Assembly (NCBI GenBank): GCA_002779825.1
Contig: PEVN01000452.1
Location: forward strand, 18,371-82,370
DNA: 64,000 bases
Source of the DNA: Armatimonadetes bacterium CG06_land_8_20_14_3_00_66_21
GTDB taxonomy: Bacteria > Armatimonadota > Abditibacteriia > CG2-30-66-41
Direction of reading: 5' to 3'
Both the position numbers and the translations under genes were made by a program. The number at the start of each line of letters is the position of its first letter. Position 1 is the first letter of the stretch. The notes under the pieces were generated by a model. It saw only the letters and a list, made by a program, of their open reading frames with translations. It had not been told where the DNA came from and ran no database searches. Shown here piece by piece: positions 34,302 through 42,801 of the stretch.

Positions 34302-35253
34302 GTGCCTCGTTGCCGCCGCCCTCGCGGCCGGGATTGTGTTGGCCGCCACGGGTCCCTTCGCCCGGTGGCTTCGAGCCGGGCGGCTACGGCGGGAGGTGCG
34401 CATTGACACTCCGGAGTCCCACCAGGCGAAACAAGGAACGCCCTCGATGGGAGGGGTCGTGCTGACGTTGGCGGTCGCGGCGGCTTGCCTGGCCGCCAGC
34501 CCCACGGTGTCGTGTCTGGTGCTGACCCTTGCCACGGTGGCCTTCGCCGGTCTCGGCTTCCTCGACGACTTTGTCAAAGCGACCGCCCGCCCCGGGTTCG
34601 GGATCAAGGCGCGCCACAAGTTCTCCGTTCAGGTGGGGCTTTCGGGGGGGGCTGTCTACGCCGTGGCGTGGGCGTTCGAGTTGCCGCCGGCGCTGCATTG
34701 GCCGCCGACGTTCGCTGCGGTGCCACTGGGCTGGGCGTTCGTTCCTGCCGCGGTGTTCTTCGTGGTGGCCGTAACGAACGCCACCAACATTGTGGATGGA
34801 TTGGATGGTCTGGCTGCTGGCGTGCTGTTTCTGTGCTTCGGCGCCCTGACCGTGATCTCAGCCGTTGAGGGACTCACCCCGGTGGCGGCATTCAGTGGCG
34901 CCGCGGCTGGCGCTTGTCTGGCATTTCTGTGGTTCAACCGGCATCCGGCCCGGATCTGGATGGGCGACACCGGCTCGATGGCATTGGGCGCCGGCCTGGC
35001 GTTGACCGCGTTGGCCAGCGGCAAAGAGCTGCTGCTGCCGCTGCTCGCCCTCGTGCTGGTGGTCGACGGCGTCTCCGTGATCCTCCAAGTGCTCGCGTTC
35101 AAGACAACCGGGAAGCGCCTCTTCCGAATTGCTCCCATCCATCACGCCCTCGAATTGAGAGGCTGGCCTGAAACCCGAGTCGTGACTGCCGCCTGGCTCC
35201 TGACAGGAGTCGGCGCTTTGGGCAGTGCGGCAGTCTGGCTTTCCGGCAGGTAG
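34294..35253 (+). CDS. mraY: Phospho-N-acetylmuramoyl-pentapeptide transferase MraY
   Basis: An integral membrane enzyme that moves phospho-MurNAc-pentapeptide to undecaprenyl phosphate, making lipid I. The 319 residues contain the family loops DTPESHQAKQGTPSMGG, FLDDFVKATAR (acidic pair), NATNIVDGLDGLAAG, WMGDTGSMALG and the histidine loop RIAPIHHALELRGWPE, between about ten hydrophobic helices. The frame is open upstream, but the ATG at 34294 is chosen by homology and because it gives the usual overlap with murF. The length is at the short end for the family. Confidence 0.95.
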   Translation: MRECLVAAALAAGIVLAATGPFARWLRAGRLRREVRIDTPESHQAKQGTPSMGGVVLTLAVAAACLAASPTVSCLVLTLATVAFAGLGFLDDFVKATARPGFGIKARHKFSVQVGLSGGAVYAVAWAFELPPALHWPPTFAAVPLGWAFVPAAVFFVVAVTNATNIVDGLDGLAAGVLFLCFGALTVISAVEGLTPVAAFSGAAAGACLAFLWFNRHPARIWMGDTGSMALGAGLALTALASGKELLLPLLALVLVVDGVSVILQVLAFKTTGKRLFRIAPIHHALELRGWPETRVVTAAWLLTGVGALGSAAVWLSGR

Positions 35254-35263
35254 AGAGACGACA

Positions 35264-36664
35264 GTGCCAACCACACCGACACGTGATAGCTCCTTCGCCG
35301 AAGCACTTGCCGGCAAGCAGGTGGCTGTCGTCGGCCTGCAACGCAGCGGCTTGGCGCTGGCCCGGGAACTGGCCCGCCGCGGTGCTGTCGTCGTGGGGAC
35401 GGATGAGAAGTCGTGCGCTGAGCTGCCCGCAGCCGTCGACGAGTTCGCGCGGCTGGGAGCGACTGTCCACTGCGGCGAGGACGCCTACCAGGGGCTTTGC
35501 GAGTGCGACCTGATCGTCGTCAGCCCGGGCGTCCCAATCGACAAGCCTGCGCTGGCCGAGGCGCGCCGGCAGCAGATCCCCGTCCTCGGCGAAGTCGAGT
35601 TCGCCTCTCGTCTGACTCCGAACGAGATCGTCGCAGTCACCGGCACCAAGGGGAAGACCACGACCGTCTCGCTGCTCGGCGCGATGCTCTCGGCGGCGGG
35701 AATCGCCAACCGCGTCTGCGGCAACATCGGGCAGCCGTTGGTCGGCGAGGTGGCCGCCGCCGCCCCTGCCGAGGTGCTGGTGGTTGAGGTCAGTAGTTTC
35801 CAGCTTGAGTCGACCGCGCTTTTTCGCCCGCGGCACGCGGCGATCCTCAACGTAGCCAGCGATCACCAGGACCGCCATGCCTCGTTTGAGGAGTACGTAG
35901 GGGCAAAGCTCAAGCTGCTGCACAACCAGACGGCAGAGGACCGCTGCTACCTCTCCTGCGACTACCCCGAGCTGCGGCAGGCCGGGGAGGGCGCCGTCGC
36001 TCCCGTGACGTGGCTCAGCGTCGGGCGGCCGCTCGACGCCGGTGCTTGGGTGAGCAGTGCCGACGAGCTTTGCTGCCAACTGCCTCAGTGGGAAGGAGTC
36101 CTGTGCAGAACGGAGGACCTGAAGCTGCTCGGGCGGCACAACGCCGGCAACGCGCTGTTTGCCGCTGCAGTTGCGTTCGCGCACGGCGCCTCTGTGGACC
36201 AGGTGCGCTCGGTGTTGACTTCCTTTGCGGGCGTTCTCCATCGGCTTGAGCGCGTCGCTGACGTCGACGGGGTAACCTTCTGGAATGACACGATGGCGAC
36301 GACGCCCTTCGCCGCCAAAGCGGCGCTGGAAGCAATGCGCGGCCCGACGGTGATTATAGTCGGCGGGCGCGCCAAGACGGACGACTTCGCTCCGTTGATC
36401 GACGCGCTCTCTCGGCTGGCAAAGGCAACGGTGTGCCTTGGCGAGAGCGGGCCGGCCCTCGCCGCGCTGGCCCGTTCGGCAGGAGTGCCCCGGGTCGAGC
36501 AGGCTTCGTCGCTGTCTGCCGCTGTGGGCGCGGCCTTTGCCGCTGCGTCGGCCGGAGACAACGTTCTGCTGTCGCCGGCATGCGCCAGCTTCGACATGTT
36601 CCGAGATTACGCAGACCGGGGCGAGCAGTTCCGGCAGTGCGTCGCAGCGCTACGAGGTAACTGA
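35264..36664 (+). CDS. murD: UDP-MurNAc-L-alanine:D-glutamate ligase MurD
   Basis: Adds D-glutamate to UDP-MurNAc-L-Ala. The 466-residue protein starts from GTG at 35264, ten bases after mraY, and carries an N-terminal Rossmann domain (KQVAVVGLQRSGLALARELA), the ATP loop TGTKGKTTTVSLL near 126, EVSSFQLEST, NVASDHQDRHASFEEY and a C-terminal domain with FWNDTMATTPFAA and LLSPACASFDMFRDYADRG. The last two are characteristic of MurD. The position between mraY and ftsW is standard. Confidence 0.95.
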   Translation: MPTTPTRDSSFAEALAGKQVAVVGLQRSGLALARELARRGAVVVGTDEKSCAELPAAVDEFARLGATVHCGEDAYQGLCECDLIVVSPGVPIDKPALAEARRQQIPVLGEVEFASRLTPNEIVAVTGTKGKTTTVSLLGAMLSAAGIANRVCGNIGQPLVGEVAAAAPAEVLVVEVSSFQLESTALFRPRHAAILNVASDHQDRHASFEEYVGAKLKLLHNQTAEDRCYLSCDYPELRQAGEGAVAPVTWLSVGRPLDAGAWVSSADELCCQLPQWEGVLCRTEDLKLLGRHNAGNALFAAAVAFAHGASVDQVRSVLTSFAGVLHRLERVADVDGVTFWNDTMATTPFAAKAALEAMRGPTVIIVGGRAKTDDFAPLIDALSRLAKATVCLGESGPALAALARSAGVPRVEQASSLSAAVGAAFAAASAGDNVLLSPACASFDMFRDYADRGEQFRQCVAALRGN

Positions 36665-36666
36665 AC

Positions 36667-37872
36667 ATGCTGCAGCTTTTCCGACGCTGTTCCCGCCCCC
36701 CGTTCGATCCGCTCCTGTTCACGCTTACCTGTGTGGTGACGCTGGCGGGGATCCCCCTCCTCTACAGCGCCAGCTACGCGGAGGGGCTCGCGCTCCACGA
36801 TGACCCGCAGTATTTCGTGCTCCGGCAGGCGGCCTTCGCCCTCGTCGGCTTCGCCGGCCTGGTGGCCGCTGCCAAGGTGGACCTGGCCTGGCTGCGGAAG
36901 AGGAGCCGCTTCTTCCTGGGGGCAACCGTGGCGCTGCTGTTTGTGTGTTTGTCGCATGGCGCGCTCAACGGAGCGCGCAGGTGGATTTCGGTGGGGGGCT
37001 TCACGGTACAGCCGTCGGAGTTCGCGAAGCTGGCGCTCATCATCTACCTTGCCAGCTACCTCGCGAAGGCTCGTGAGTGGATCCAGGAAGGCTGGACGCC
37101 TGTCGTTCACGTCGCGCTGGTGACAGGAGGCGTCGCCCTGCTGCTGTTGCTCCAGCCCCACCTGAGCGCGTTGCTGCTGGTGGTGGGTGTCGCTACAGTC
37201 ATGGTCGTGCTTGCCGGGCTGCCGGGGAACCGCGTGCTCAGCCTCGGGTGTGTACTGCTGATCGCCGGAGTGCCTCTCTTCCAGATTGCGCCGCGCGAAC
37301 AGCAGAATCGCGTCAAGGTCTGGTTGGGGCTGATCCAGAGCGAAGAGGACGCGTACCACCAGAAGCAGTCACTGCTTGCCATCGAGCGCGGTGGCGCGCT
37401 GGGAGTCGGCTTCTGCGAGGGGCGCCAGAAGCTCCGCTACCTGCCCGCCTCTCACAATGACTTCATCTTCTCCTGCATCGCGGAGGAGTTTGGGTTTCTG
37501 GGCGTGGTGGTGGTTCTGTCGCTTTTCTCGGCGCTGGTCATCCGGTGCTATGACATCGCCCATATGTGCGGCAGTCAGTTCGGGAGCCTGCTGTGCACGG
37601 GCGTGGCAACATTGCTGGGGCTGGAGTTGGTCGGGCACGTTGGGGTGGCCACGGGGCTGCTGCCGCCGACGGGCGTAACGCTGCCGCTGGTGAGCGCGGG
37701 CGGCTCTGCGTTCATTTGCGTGCTCTTCGGCATCGGTCTGGTGCTGAATGTGTCGCGGGGTGTGTCTCCGGAAGTCGAGGCGATGGACGATGGATTTGGT
37801 TTTGACGGGAGGGGGGACGGGAGGACACATCTGCCCGCTCCTCGGCCTCGCCGATACGGCGCGGTCGCTTGA
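36667..37872 (+). CDS. ftsW: Septal peptidoglycan polymerase FtsW (SEDS family)
   Basis: A multi-pass SEDS glycosyltransferase that polymerises lipid II at the septum with FtsI. The 401 residues form about ten membrane helices. Conserved segments are LNGARRWISVGGFTVQPSEF, KLALIIYLASYLAK, YHQKQSLLAIERGGALGVGF, LPASHNDFIFSCIAEEFGFL and TGVTLPLVSAGGSA. The ATG lies three bases after the murD stop. The last 27 residues (DDGFGFDGRGDGR onward) are read from DNA that also encodes the start of murG in another frame: the two genes overlap by 83 bases, unusually long for this cluster. Confidence 0.94.
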   Translation: MLQLFRRCSRPPFDPLLFTLTCVVTLAGIPLLYSASYAEGLALHDDPQYFVLRQAAFALVGFAGLVAAAKVDLAWLRKRSRFFLGATVALLFVCLSHGALNGARRWISVGGFTVQPSEFAKLALIIYLASYLAKAREWIQEGWTPVVHVALVTGGVALLLLLQPHLSALLLVVGVATVMVVLAGLPGNRVLSLGCVLLIAGVPLFQIAPREQQNRVKVWLGLIQSEEDAYHQKQSLLAIERGGALGVGFCEGRQKLRYLPASHNDFIFSCIAEEFGFLGVVVVLSLFSALVIRCYDIAHMCGSQFGSLLCTGVATLLGLELVGHVGVATGLLPPTGVTLPLVSAGGSAFICVLFGIGLVLNVSRGVSPEVEAMDDGFGFDGRGDGRTHLPAPRPRRYGAVA

Positions 37873-38890
37873 CCCGTCAACGCAGGTAACCTTCATTGGC
37901 GAAGCCAGCGGGCTTGAGAACCGTCTCGTGCCAGCCGCCGGGTACCCCTTGCGGGCACTCAAGGGACGCCCGCTGCCTCGGCGGTTTTCGCCGGCCTCGA
38001 TCCGGGCATTGCTCACTTTGGCCGCAGCGGTGCCCCGGGCCACAGCGCTGCTTCGCGACCTGGCTCCCAGCGCTGTGATCGGTACGGGCGGCTACGCCAG
38101 CGCCTGTGTGCTGTACGCGGCTGCGCGGTTGCGCCTGCCGACTCTGCTCATCGAGCTGAACGCGGTGCCGGGACGGACCACCCGGGCGCTGGCGCGGCGC
38201 GTGACACGCGTGTGCACGCAGTTCGAGGAGACGGCCACGCACCTGCCCGGCGGGCGCTGTGAGCTGACCGGCAGCCCCGTCAGAGCGCCGTTCCTTACGG
38301 TAAGTCGGGAGACTGCGCGCGCTCAGTTGGCCGTCGGCCCCGAGGACTTCTGCGTGTTGGTCTTCGGCGGCAGCCAGGCGGCGCGGACCCTCAACCTTGC
38401 GGTCGAGCAGGTGCTGCCGTTGCTGGCGGCGGCCGGGCGCCCGCTCTGTGTGCGCCATTTGTGCGGCGAGACCTTCCTGCCGACCGCCGAAGGACTGGCA
38501 GCGCAGTACGCGGGACACCCGTCGCTGGCGTATCGCCCCGAAGCCTATCGGGACGACCTCTGGACGCTGCTGTCGGCGGCGGACGTGGTGGTCTGCCGGG
38601 CCGGTGGCTCGTCGCTCTCTGAGCTCTCCGTGGTGGGCGTGCCGGCAATTCTGGTGCCGTACCCGTTCGCGACAGACGACCACCAAGCTCGGAACGCTGC
38701 GAGCTTCCGGGATCGCGGCGCGGCAGTGGTTGTGCCGGATCGCGAACTGTCCGGCACGCGGCTGGTGCAGGAACTAACCGCCCTGCTCGACGACCCGCAG
38801 CGAGGTGAGACCATGCGTCGGCAGGCACTGAGCGCTGGCTTCCCGGAGGCGGCGGAGCACCTGCTGTCCTTGGTGCTGGCGCTTACTTGA
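37790..38890 (+). CDS. murG: UDP-GlcNAc:lipid I N-acetylglucosaminyltransferase MurG
   Basis: Membrane-associated GT28 enzyme that makes lipid II. The 366-residue product starts MDLVLTGGGTGGHICPLLG, with the GGGTGGH donor/acceptor loop at the extreme N-terminus, and continues with GASGLENRLVPAAGYP-like EASGLENRLVPAAG, GTGGYASACVLYAA, LTGSPVRAPF, VFGGSQAARTLN, CRAGGSSLSELSVVGVPAIL and PYPFATDDHQARNA. ATG 37790 is the only start that places GGGTGGH correctly; upstream residues in this frame lie inside ftsW. It therefore overlaps ftsW by 83 bases. A promoter for the next gene sits at its very end. Confidence 0.95.
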   Translation: MDLVLTGGGTGGHICPLLGLADTARSLDPSTQVTFIGEASGLENRLVPAAGYPLRALKGRPLPRRFSPASIRALLTLAAAVPRATALLRDLAPSAVIGTGGYASACVLYAAARLRLPTLLIELNAVPGRTTRALARRVTRVCTQFEETATHLPGGRCELTGSPVRAPFLTVSRETARAQLAVGPEDFCVLVFGGSQAARTLNLAVEQVLPLLAAAGRPLCVRHLCGETFLPTAEGLAAQYAGHPSLAYRPEAYRDDLWTLLSAADVVVCRAGGSSLSELSVVGVPAILVPYPFATDDHQARNAASFRDRGAAVVVPDRELSGTRLVQELTALLDDPQRGETMRRQALSAGFPEAAEHLLSLVLALT

Positions 38891-38916
38891 AGGCGCCCCT
38901 GAATACGATGTAGAAT
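38887..38916 (+). promoter_or_regulatory. Internal promoter candidate ahead of murC
   Basis: TTGAAG (38887-38892), an 18-base spacer and TAGAAT (38911-38916), at the murG stop. Transcription would start near 38923, giving murC a leader of about 136 bases. This is the only sizeable gap (168 bases) inside the otherwise packed cluster up to this point. Confidence 0.5.
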
Positions 38917-39058
38917 AGTGGCGGTCGCAGCCAGAACAAACCTGGTGGCCGCAGCAGCGCTGGAACGGACAAACGCACTTCTCGGCGACGCGGGGAAGCG
39001 GAGGACCGGCGGACTCAGTCGTTGTCAAGCGTTCGTAACGAGGAGCGTACCAACCTAC

Positions 39059-40480
39059 ATGCAGACCGAGCGGCCATACCTTTCGACAATTCGGCAATTC
39101 CACTTCATCGGGATCGGTGGCATCGGGATGAGTGGCATCGCCCATTTGCTGCTGGAGTTGGACTACCGGGTCAGCGGGTCGGACATCAAGGCGTCTCCGC
39201 TCACGCGTCGCCTCAGCGGGTTGGGCGCGGTTGTCCATGAGGGGCACGAAGCCAGTCACCTCGATGGCGCGGAAGCGGTAGTTGTCTCCTCGGCAGTTCC
39301 AGAGACCAACCCGGAGTTGCGCCACGCTCGCGAGACCGGCTTGCCCGTCATCCACCGCTCGCAGATGCTGGCCGAGCTGATGGACCGCCAGCGCGGGATT
39401 GCCATCGCCGGCACTCACGGCAAGAGCACCACCACCTCCATGATCGGCGTAGTCTTCCAGCGGCACGGCGCCGACCCAACGGTCGTGGTCGGTGGCGAGC
39501 TGAACGACCTCGGCGGCAACGCGAGGCTCGGGCGCGGCGAGTACTTCATCGCCGAGGCCGATGAGTCGGACGGCTCTTTCCTCAACCTCCACCCCCAGGT
39601 GGCCGTGGTCACAAACATCGAAGCGGAGCACCTTGACCACTATGCGTCTGAGGCCGAGGTGGTCGCTACCTTCGAGCGGTTCCTCCGCGCCCTCCCGGCG
39701 GACGGCACTGCCGTCATCTGCGGCGACTGCCCAAACGCGCTGCAGGCCTCGGAGTTCATGGCAACGCGTCGCCTGACGTACGGGTTCGGCGACACCTGCG
39801 ACCTCACCGCGGCCGATGTTCGGCCGGACGGCTACCAAAGCCGGTTCACCGCCTTCCGCCACGGAGTGGAGCTGGGTCAGCTCACGTTGGGCGTCCCGGG
39901 TCGGCAGAATGTACTCAATTCATTGGCGCCCGTGGCGACGGCGCTGGAGGCAGGCATTCCCTTTGAGACGGTGAGCGGCGCGCTGGCGGACTTCCACGGA
40001 ATCGGGCGACGGTTCGAGAAGGTTGCGGAGACCGCCGGGATCCTCCTCATCGACGACTACGCGCACCACCCCACGGAAGTGCGCGCCACCCTTCGAGCTG
40101 CGCGGGACGGGTTCCCCGACAGGCGCATTGTCTGCGTCTTCCAGCCACACCGGTACTCGCGCACGCAGTTCCTGGGTGCGCAGTTCGGGACTGCGTTCAC
40201 CGACGCGGGATTGGTATTTGTAACTGACGTATACGCCGCCGGTGAACCACCGCTGGAGGGCGTCTCCGGCGAGCTCATCGTGGACGCGGTCCGACAGCAG
40301 GACCCGAGCCGGTGCGTGCGGTACCTCCCGGATCGCAAGGAAGTGCCGGGGGCGCTGAAGCAAGTCGCGCTGCCGGGCGACCTCGTTCTCACCCTTGGCG
40401 CCGGGAACATCCGGGAAAGCGGCGTGGAGTTTGCGCAGAGCTTGGGCGCTCCCGTCGTCGCCAGCCCTCCGCCGTCCTGA
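39059..40480 (+). CDS. murC: UDP-MurNAc:L-alanine ligase MurC
   Basis: Adds L-alanine to UDP-MurNAc, the first peptide step. The 473 residues open with IRQFHFIGIGGIGMSGIAHL, the conserved UDP-sugar loop, then SSAVPETNPEL, the ATP loop IAGTHGKSTTTSMIGVV near 118, AEADESDGSFL, NIEAEHLDHY and DDYAHHPTEVRATL. The frame is open 47 codons upstream, but ATG 39059 follows an AGGAG site and fits the family. There is no MurB domain fused to it and no murB gene after it, unlike clusters with murC-murB-ftsQ order. Confidence 0.95.
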   Translation: MQTERPYLSTIRQFHFIGIGGIGMSGIAHLLLELDYRVSGSDIKASPLTRRLSGLGAVVHEGHEASHLDGAEAVVVSSAVPETNPELRHARETGLPVIHRSQMLAELMDRQRGIAIAGTHGKSTTTSMIGVVFQRHGADPTVVVGGELNDLGGNARLGRGEYFIAEADESDGSFLNLHPQVAVVTNIEAEHLDHYASEAEVVATFERFLRALPADGTAVICGDCPNALQASEFMATRRLTYGFGDTCDLTAADVRPDGYQSRFTAFRHGVELGQLTLGVPGRQNVLNSLAPVATALEAGIPFETVSGALADFHGIGRRFEKVAETAGILLIDDYAHHPTEVRATLRAARDGFPDRRIVCVFQPHRYSRTQFLGAQFGTAFTDAGLVFVTDVYAAGEPPLEGVSGELIVDAVRQQDPSRCVRYLPDRKEVPGALKQVALPGDLVLTLGAGNIRESGVEFAQSLGAPVVASPPPS

Positions 40481-40557
40481 GCTACTCTCGGCCGCGCCTT
40501 GAGCAGCGGCCAGTTCACAGCACCCAACACAGCCTCCAACGCAGCAGGAAACGAACC

Positions 40558-41325
40558 ATGAACAAGGGCGCCCCCCAGTCGGGTTGCGGTTTGCCGCCCG
40601 GCGAGTATGAAAGTCGCCAGGCGGAGCGACAAGTCGGCCGGTTCTGCCTCCGGGTGGCATTGGTCGGCCTGCTCTGCGGCCTGTACGCCGCCCAACCAGT
40701 GCTGGTGCGCCGCCTTCGGATCGAGGGATGCCGGGCGCTGTCTGAAGCCACCGTGCGGCAGTACACCGATGTGCTCATTGGGCAGCACTGGGCGGTGGCG
40801 CGGACGCGACCTGTGCAGAAGCGTTTGCTGGCGTTGCTCAGCATCAAGGACGTTCGCCTGCGTCGCTGGCCGTTCCAGGAGATCACCGTCTCGATCGCCG
40901 AGCGCAAGCCGCGCGCCCTAGTCTCCGCCCGCACGGGCCCGTTGCTCGTGGACGACGAGGGGGTGCTCTTCGAGCCGCCCGATGGTCCCTTGCCGAAGTG
41001 CCCAGTGCTATCCGGGCAGCGGCTGAAAGGAGCCAAGCTCGGCGGCCGGCTGGACGCGGAAGACCTCGGGCGAGTGCTCGATTGCCTCCGGAGCGCGCAG
41101 GCGGCTAAGCTGCCCGCACCCAGCCGGGTGGTGCTGGACGGGAACGGTGGCTTGACGCTATATACGGCCGGCCCCCTCTGCATTCACTTGGGCCGGCAGG
41201 ACCTCCGGGAGAAGCTCCTGCTGGCGAAGTATGCGGTGGAATCTCTGCGCGCGCAGCAGAAGCCGGTAGCCAGCCTCGACCTGCGGACCCTTGACTGCCC
41301 GACGTGGTCACCGCATCTCAGTTGA
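40558..41325 (+). CDS. ftsQ: Cell division protein FtsQ/DivIB-like
   Basis: A 255-residue bitopic membrane protein that links FtsL/FtsB to the division machinery. One membrane segment lies at about 31-47 (LRVALVGLLCGLYAAQP), directly followed by a POTRA-type domain (VRRLRIEGCRALSEATVRQY, IKDVRLRRWPFQEITVSI, ERKPRALV). The C-terminal part (VDDEGVLFEPP, VVLDGNGGLTLY, HLGRQDLREKLLLAKYAVE) matches the FtsQ beta-domain. ATG 40558 has a GCAGGAA site. It sits between murC and the DUF881 gene, the normal ftsQ place. Confidence 0.88.
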   Translation: MNKGAPQSGCGLPPGEYESRQAERQVGRFCLRVALVGLLCGLYAAQPVLVRRLRIEGCRALSEATVRQYTDVLIGQHWAVARTRPVQKRLLALLSIKDVRLRRWPFQEITVSIAERKPRALVSARTGPLLVDDEGVLFEPPDGPLPKCPVLSGQRLKGAKLGGRLDAEDLGRVLDCLRSAQAAKLPAPSRVVLDGNGGLTLYTAGPLCIHLGRQDLREKLLLAKYAVESLRAQQKPVASLDLRTLDCPTWSPHLS

Positions 41326-41358
41326 GGAGGCGAATCTCGCCGCGAGCTGCCAACCGAC

Positions 41359-42192
41359 ATGCCCACAGCCCTCGCCGAACAAGAACCAACTGAGCCACCG
41401 GAGGGTCCGCCGCAGGCAGCGCCTCTGGCGCCGCCCCGCCACACCCGCCGCTGGCTGGCCCAGTTGCCGCTAACCCTCGTGTGCCTTCTGCTTGGTGCCT
41501 TGGGCGCTGCGCTCTGGCGGATCGACGGCGGGCGGGTCGGTCAGGACGGGCTTGAGGGGCAGTCGAAGCAGCCCAATCGCGCGGAGATTCTGGCACAGCA
41601 ACTCGCCGACTCCGATGCGAAACTCGAAGAGATGCGCCGCGAGATCGAGCAACTTCGGCAGAGCCTGAAGCAGTACGAGACTGCGGCCGCCAAAGATCAG
41701 AGCCTCGCGAAGGAGATGCATGGTGCCCTCCAGCAGGCCAGAATCGCCGCCGGTCTCACTGCAGTCGAGGGGCCGGGAATCGTGGTGACGCTGGAGGATG
41801 CGGCGCTACGCGCCGGCGCGGGGGAAGACCAGTCGCCGTACGTGATCCACGATGTTGATCTGCTGCAGATCGTCAACGAGTTGCGAGCCGCGGGAGCCGA
41901 AGCAATCGCCCTCAACGGCCAGCGCCTGACCGCCACCAGCGAACTGCGCTGTTCGGGCGGGGTGGTGCGGGTCAACGGAATCTCCCTGGTGCCCCCATTT
42001 GATGTGCGCGCCATCGGCAGCGCCAAGGCGCTGGCCGGCGCGCTCAATCTGCCCGGCGGAGTCATGGAGATCCTCCGCAAGTTCGAGATTGCGGTGAATG
42101 TCACCCTCAAGTCGAAGGTGGAGCTTCCCGCTGCCGACGTCGCCCAGTCGTTCAGATACCTCCGAGTTGCGGACGTCAAGCCGGACCAGTAG
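41359..42192 (+). CDS. DUF881 membrane protein (YlxW/YlxX-like)
   Basis: A 277-residue bitopic protein. A proline-rich cytoplasmic start is followed by a membrane segment at about 36-53 (LPLTLVCLLLGALGAALW), a coiled coil at about 75-105 (LADSDAKLEEMRREIEQLRQ) and the DUF881 domain with VEGPGIVVTLEDAA, VIHDVDLLQIVNELRAAGAE, AIALNGQRLTATSEL and AIGSAKALAGALNLPGG. DUF881 genes lie near division genes in Firmicutes, Actinobacteria and some deep lineages; their exact role is unknown. Here it is between ftsQ and the small basic protein gene, suggesting a division-related membrane task. Confidence 0.9.
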   Translation: MPTALAEQEPTEPPEGPPQAAPLAPPRHTRRWLAQLPLTLVCLLLGALGAALWRIDGGRVGQDGLEGQSKQPNRAEILAQQLADSDAKLEEMRREIEQLRQSLKQYETAAAKDQSLAKEMHGALQQARIAAGLTAVEGPGIVVTLEDAALRAGAGEDQSPYVIHDVDLLQIVNELRAAGAEAIALNGQRLTATSELRCSGGVVRVNGISLVPPFDVRAIGSAKALAGALNLPGGVMEILRKFEIAVNVTLKSKVELPAADVAQSFRYLRVADVKPDQ

Positions 42193-42270
42193 GCCGGCCG
42201 CCCTGACGCCGCCGCCCAAGCGCCCTGCGGTTCCCGGATCGTGGGGCCCGAAGGATGGTGCAGTTCCCCC

Positions 42271-42651
42271 GTGTGGTTGCCCATTTCTGCGTTGGTGGCT
42301 GGTTTTCTTCTCGTCCATGCCACCCAGTTCACCGTGCCAGAGGCCCTCGGCAGGTACCTGGCTCTGTGCCTGGTAGCCGGTCTCGACTCCGTCGTCGCCG
42401 GCGCTCGGGCACACTTGGAGGGCCGGTATGAGGGCACCTCGCTCCTCCTGGGATTCCTCGCCACCTCGGTCTTCGCCGTCTCGTTGGCATCCCTCGGGGA
42501 CCTTCTCGGCCTCAACCTGTTGCTGGCTGTCGTGGTGGCGCTGGGGCTCCGGCTGTTCCAGAACCTTACCGTCCTCCGCGCCCACGTGGTCAGCCGCTTC
42601 CTCCACGGCCGCTCCCCGGCCCCGGACACCCGAGCTGCTGACGTGCTCTGA
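42271..42651 (+). CDS. sbp: Small basic protein, DUF1290 (Sbp)
   Basis: A 126-residue integral membrane protein. From GTG 42271 it reads MWLPISALVAGFLLVHATQF, then LGRYLALCLVAGLDSVVAG, ARAHLEGRYEGTSLLLGFLA and the last helices LGLNLLLAVVVALGLRLFQN, matching the DUF1290 pattern of three or four helices with the DSVxGGxRAxLEG motif. DUF1290 genes pair with DUF881 genes just before ftsA or ftsZ in several phyla. The function is unknown. A GTG 30 bases upstream is less likely. Confidence 0.85.
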   Translation: MWLPISALVAGFLLVHATQFTVPEALGRYLALCLVAGLDSVVAGARAHLEGRYEGTSLLLGFLATSVFAVSLASLGDLLGLNLLLAVVVALGLRLFQNLTVLRAHVVSRFLHGRSPAPDTRAADVL

Positions 42652-42801
42652 CCGCTGCGCCGCGCCTGGCAGTTGGGGGGGCACCAACGAGGACGGGGCA
42701 GTCTTCTTGCATGTCCCGCAGGAACCGGGCGGGGGCCGGCGAAACCCGCTCTGCTTCGGGCACCCCGTCTGTTCCTGACGGTCGCCCCGGGATGACCACT
42801 C

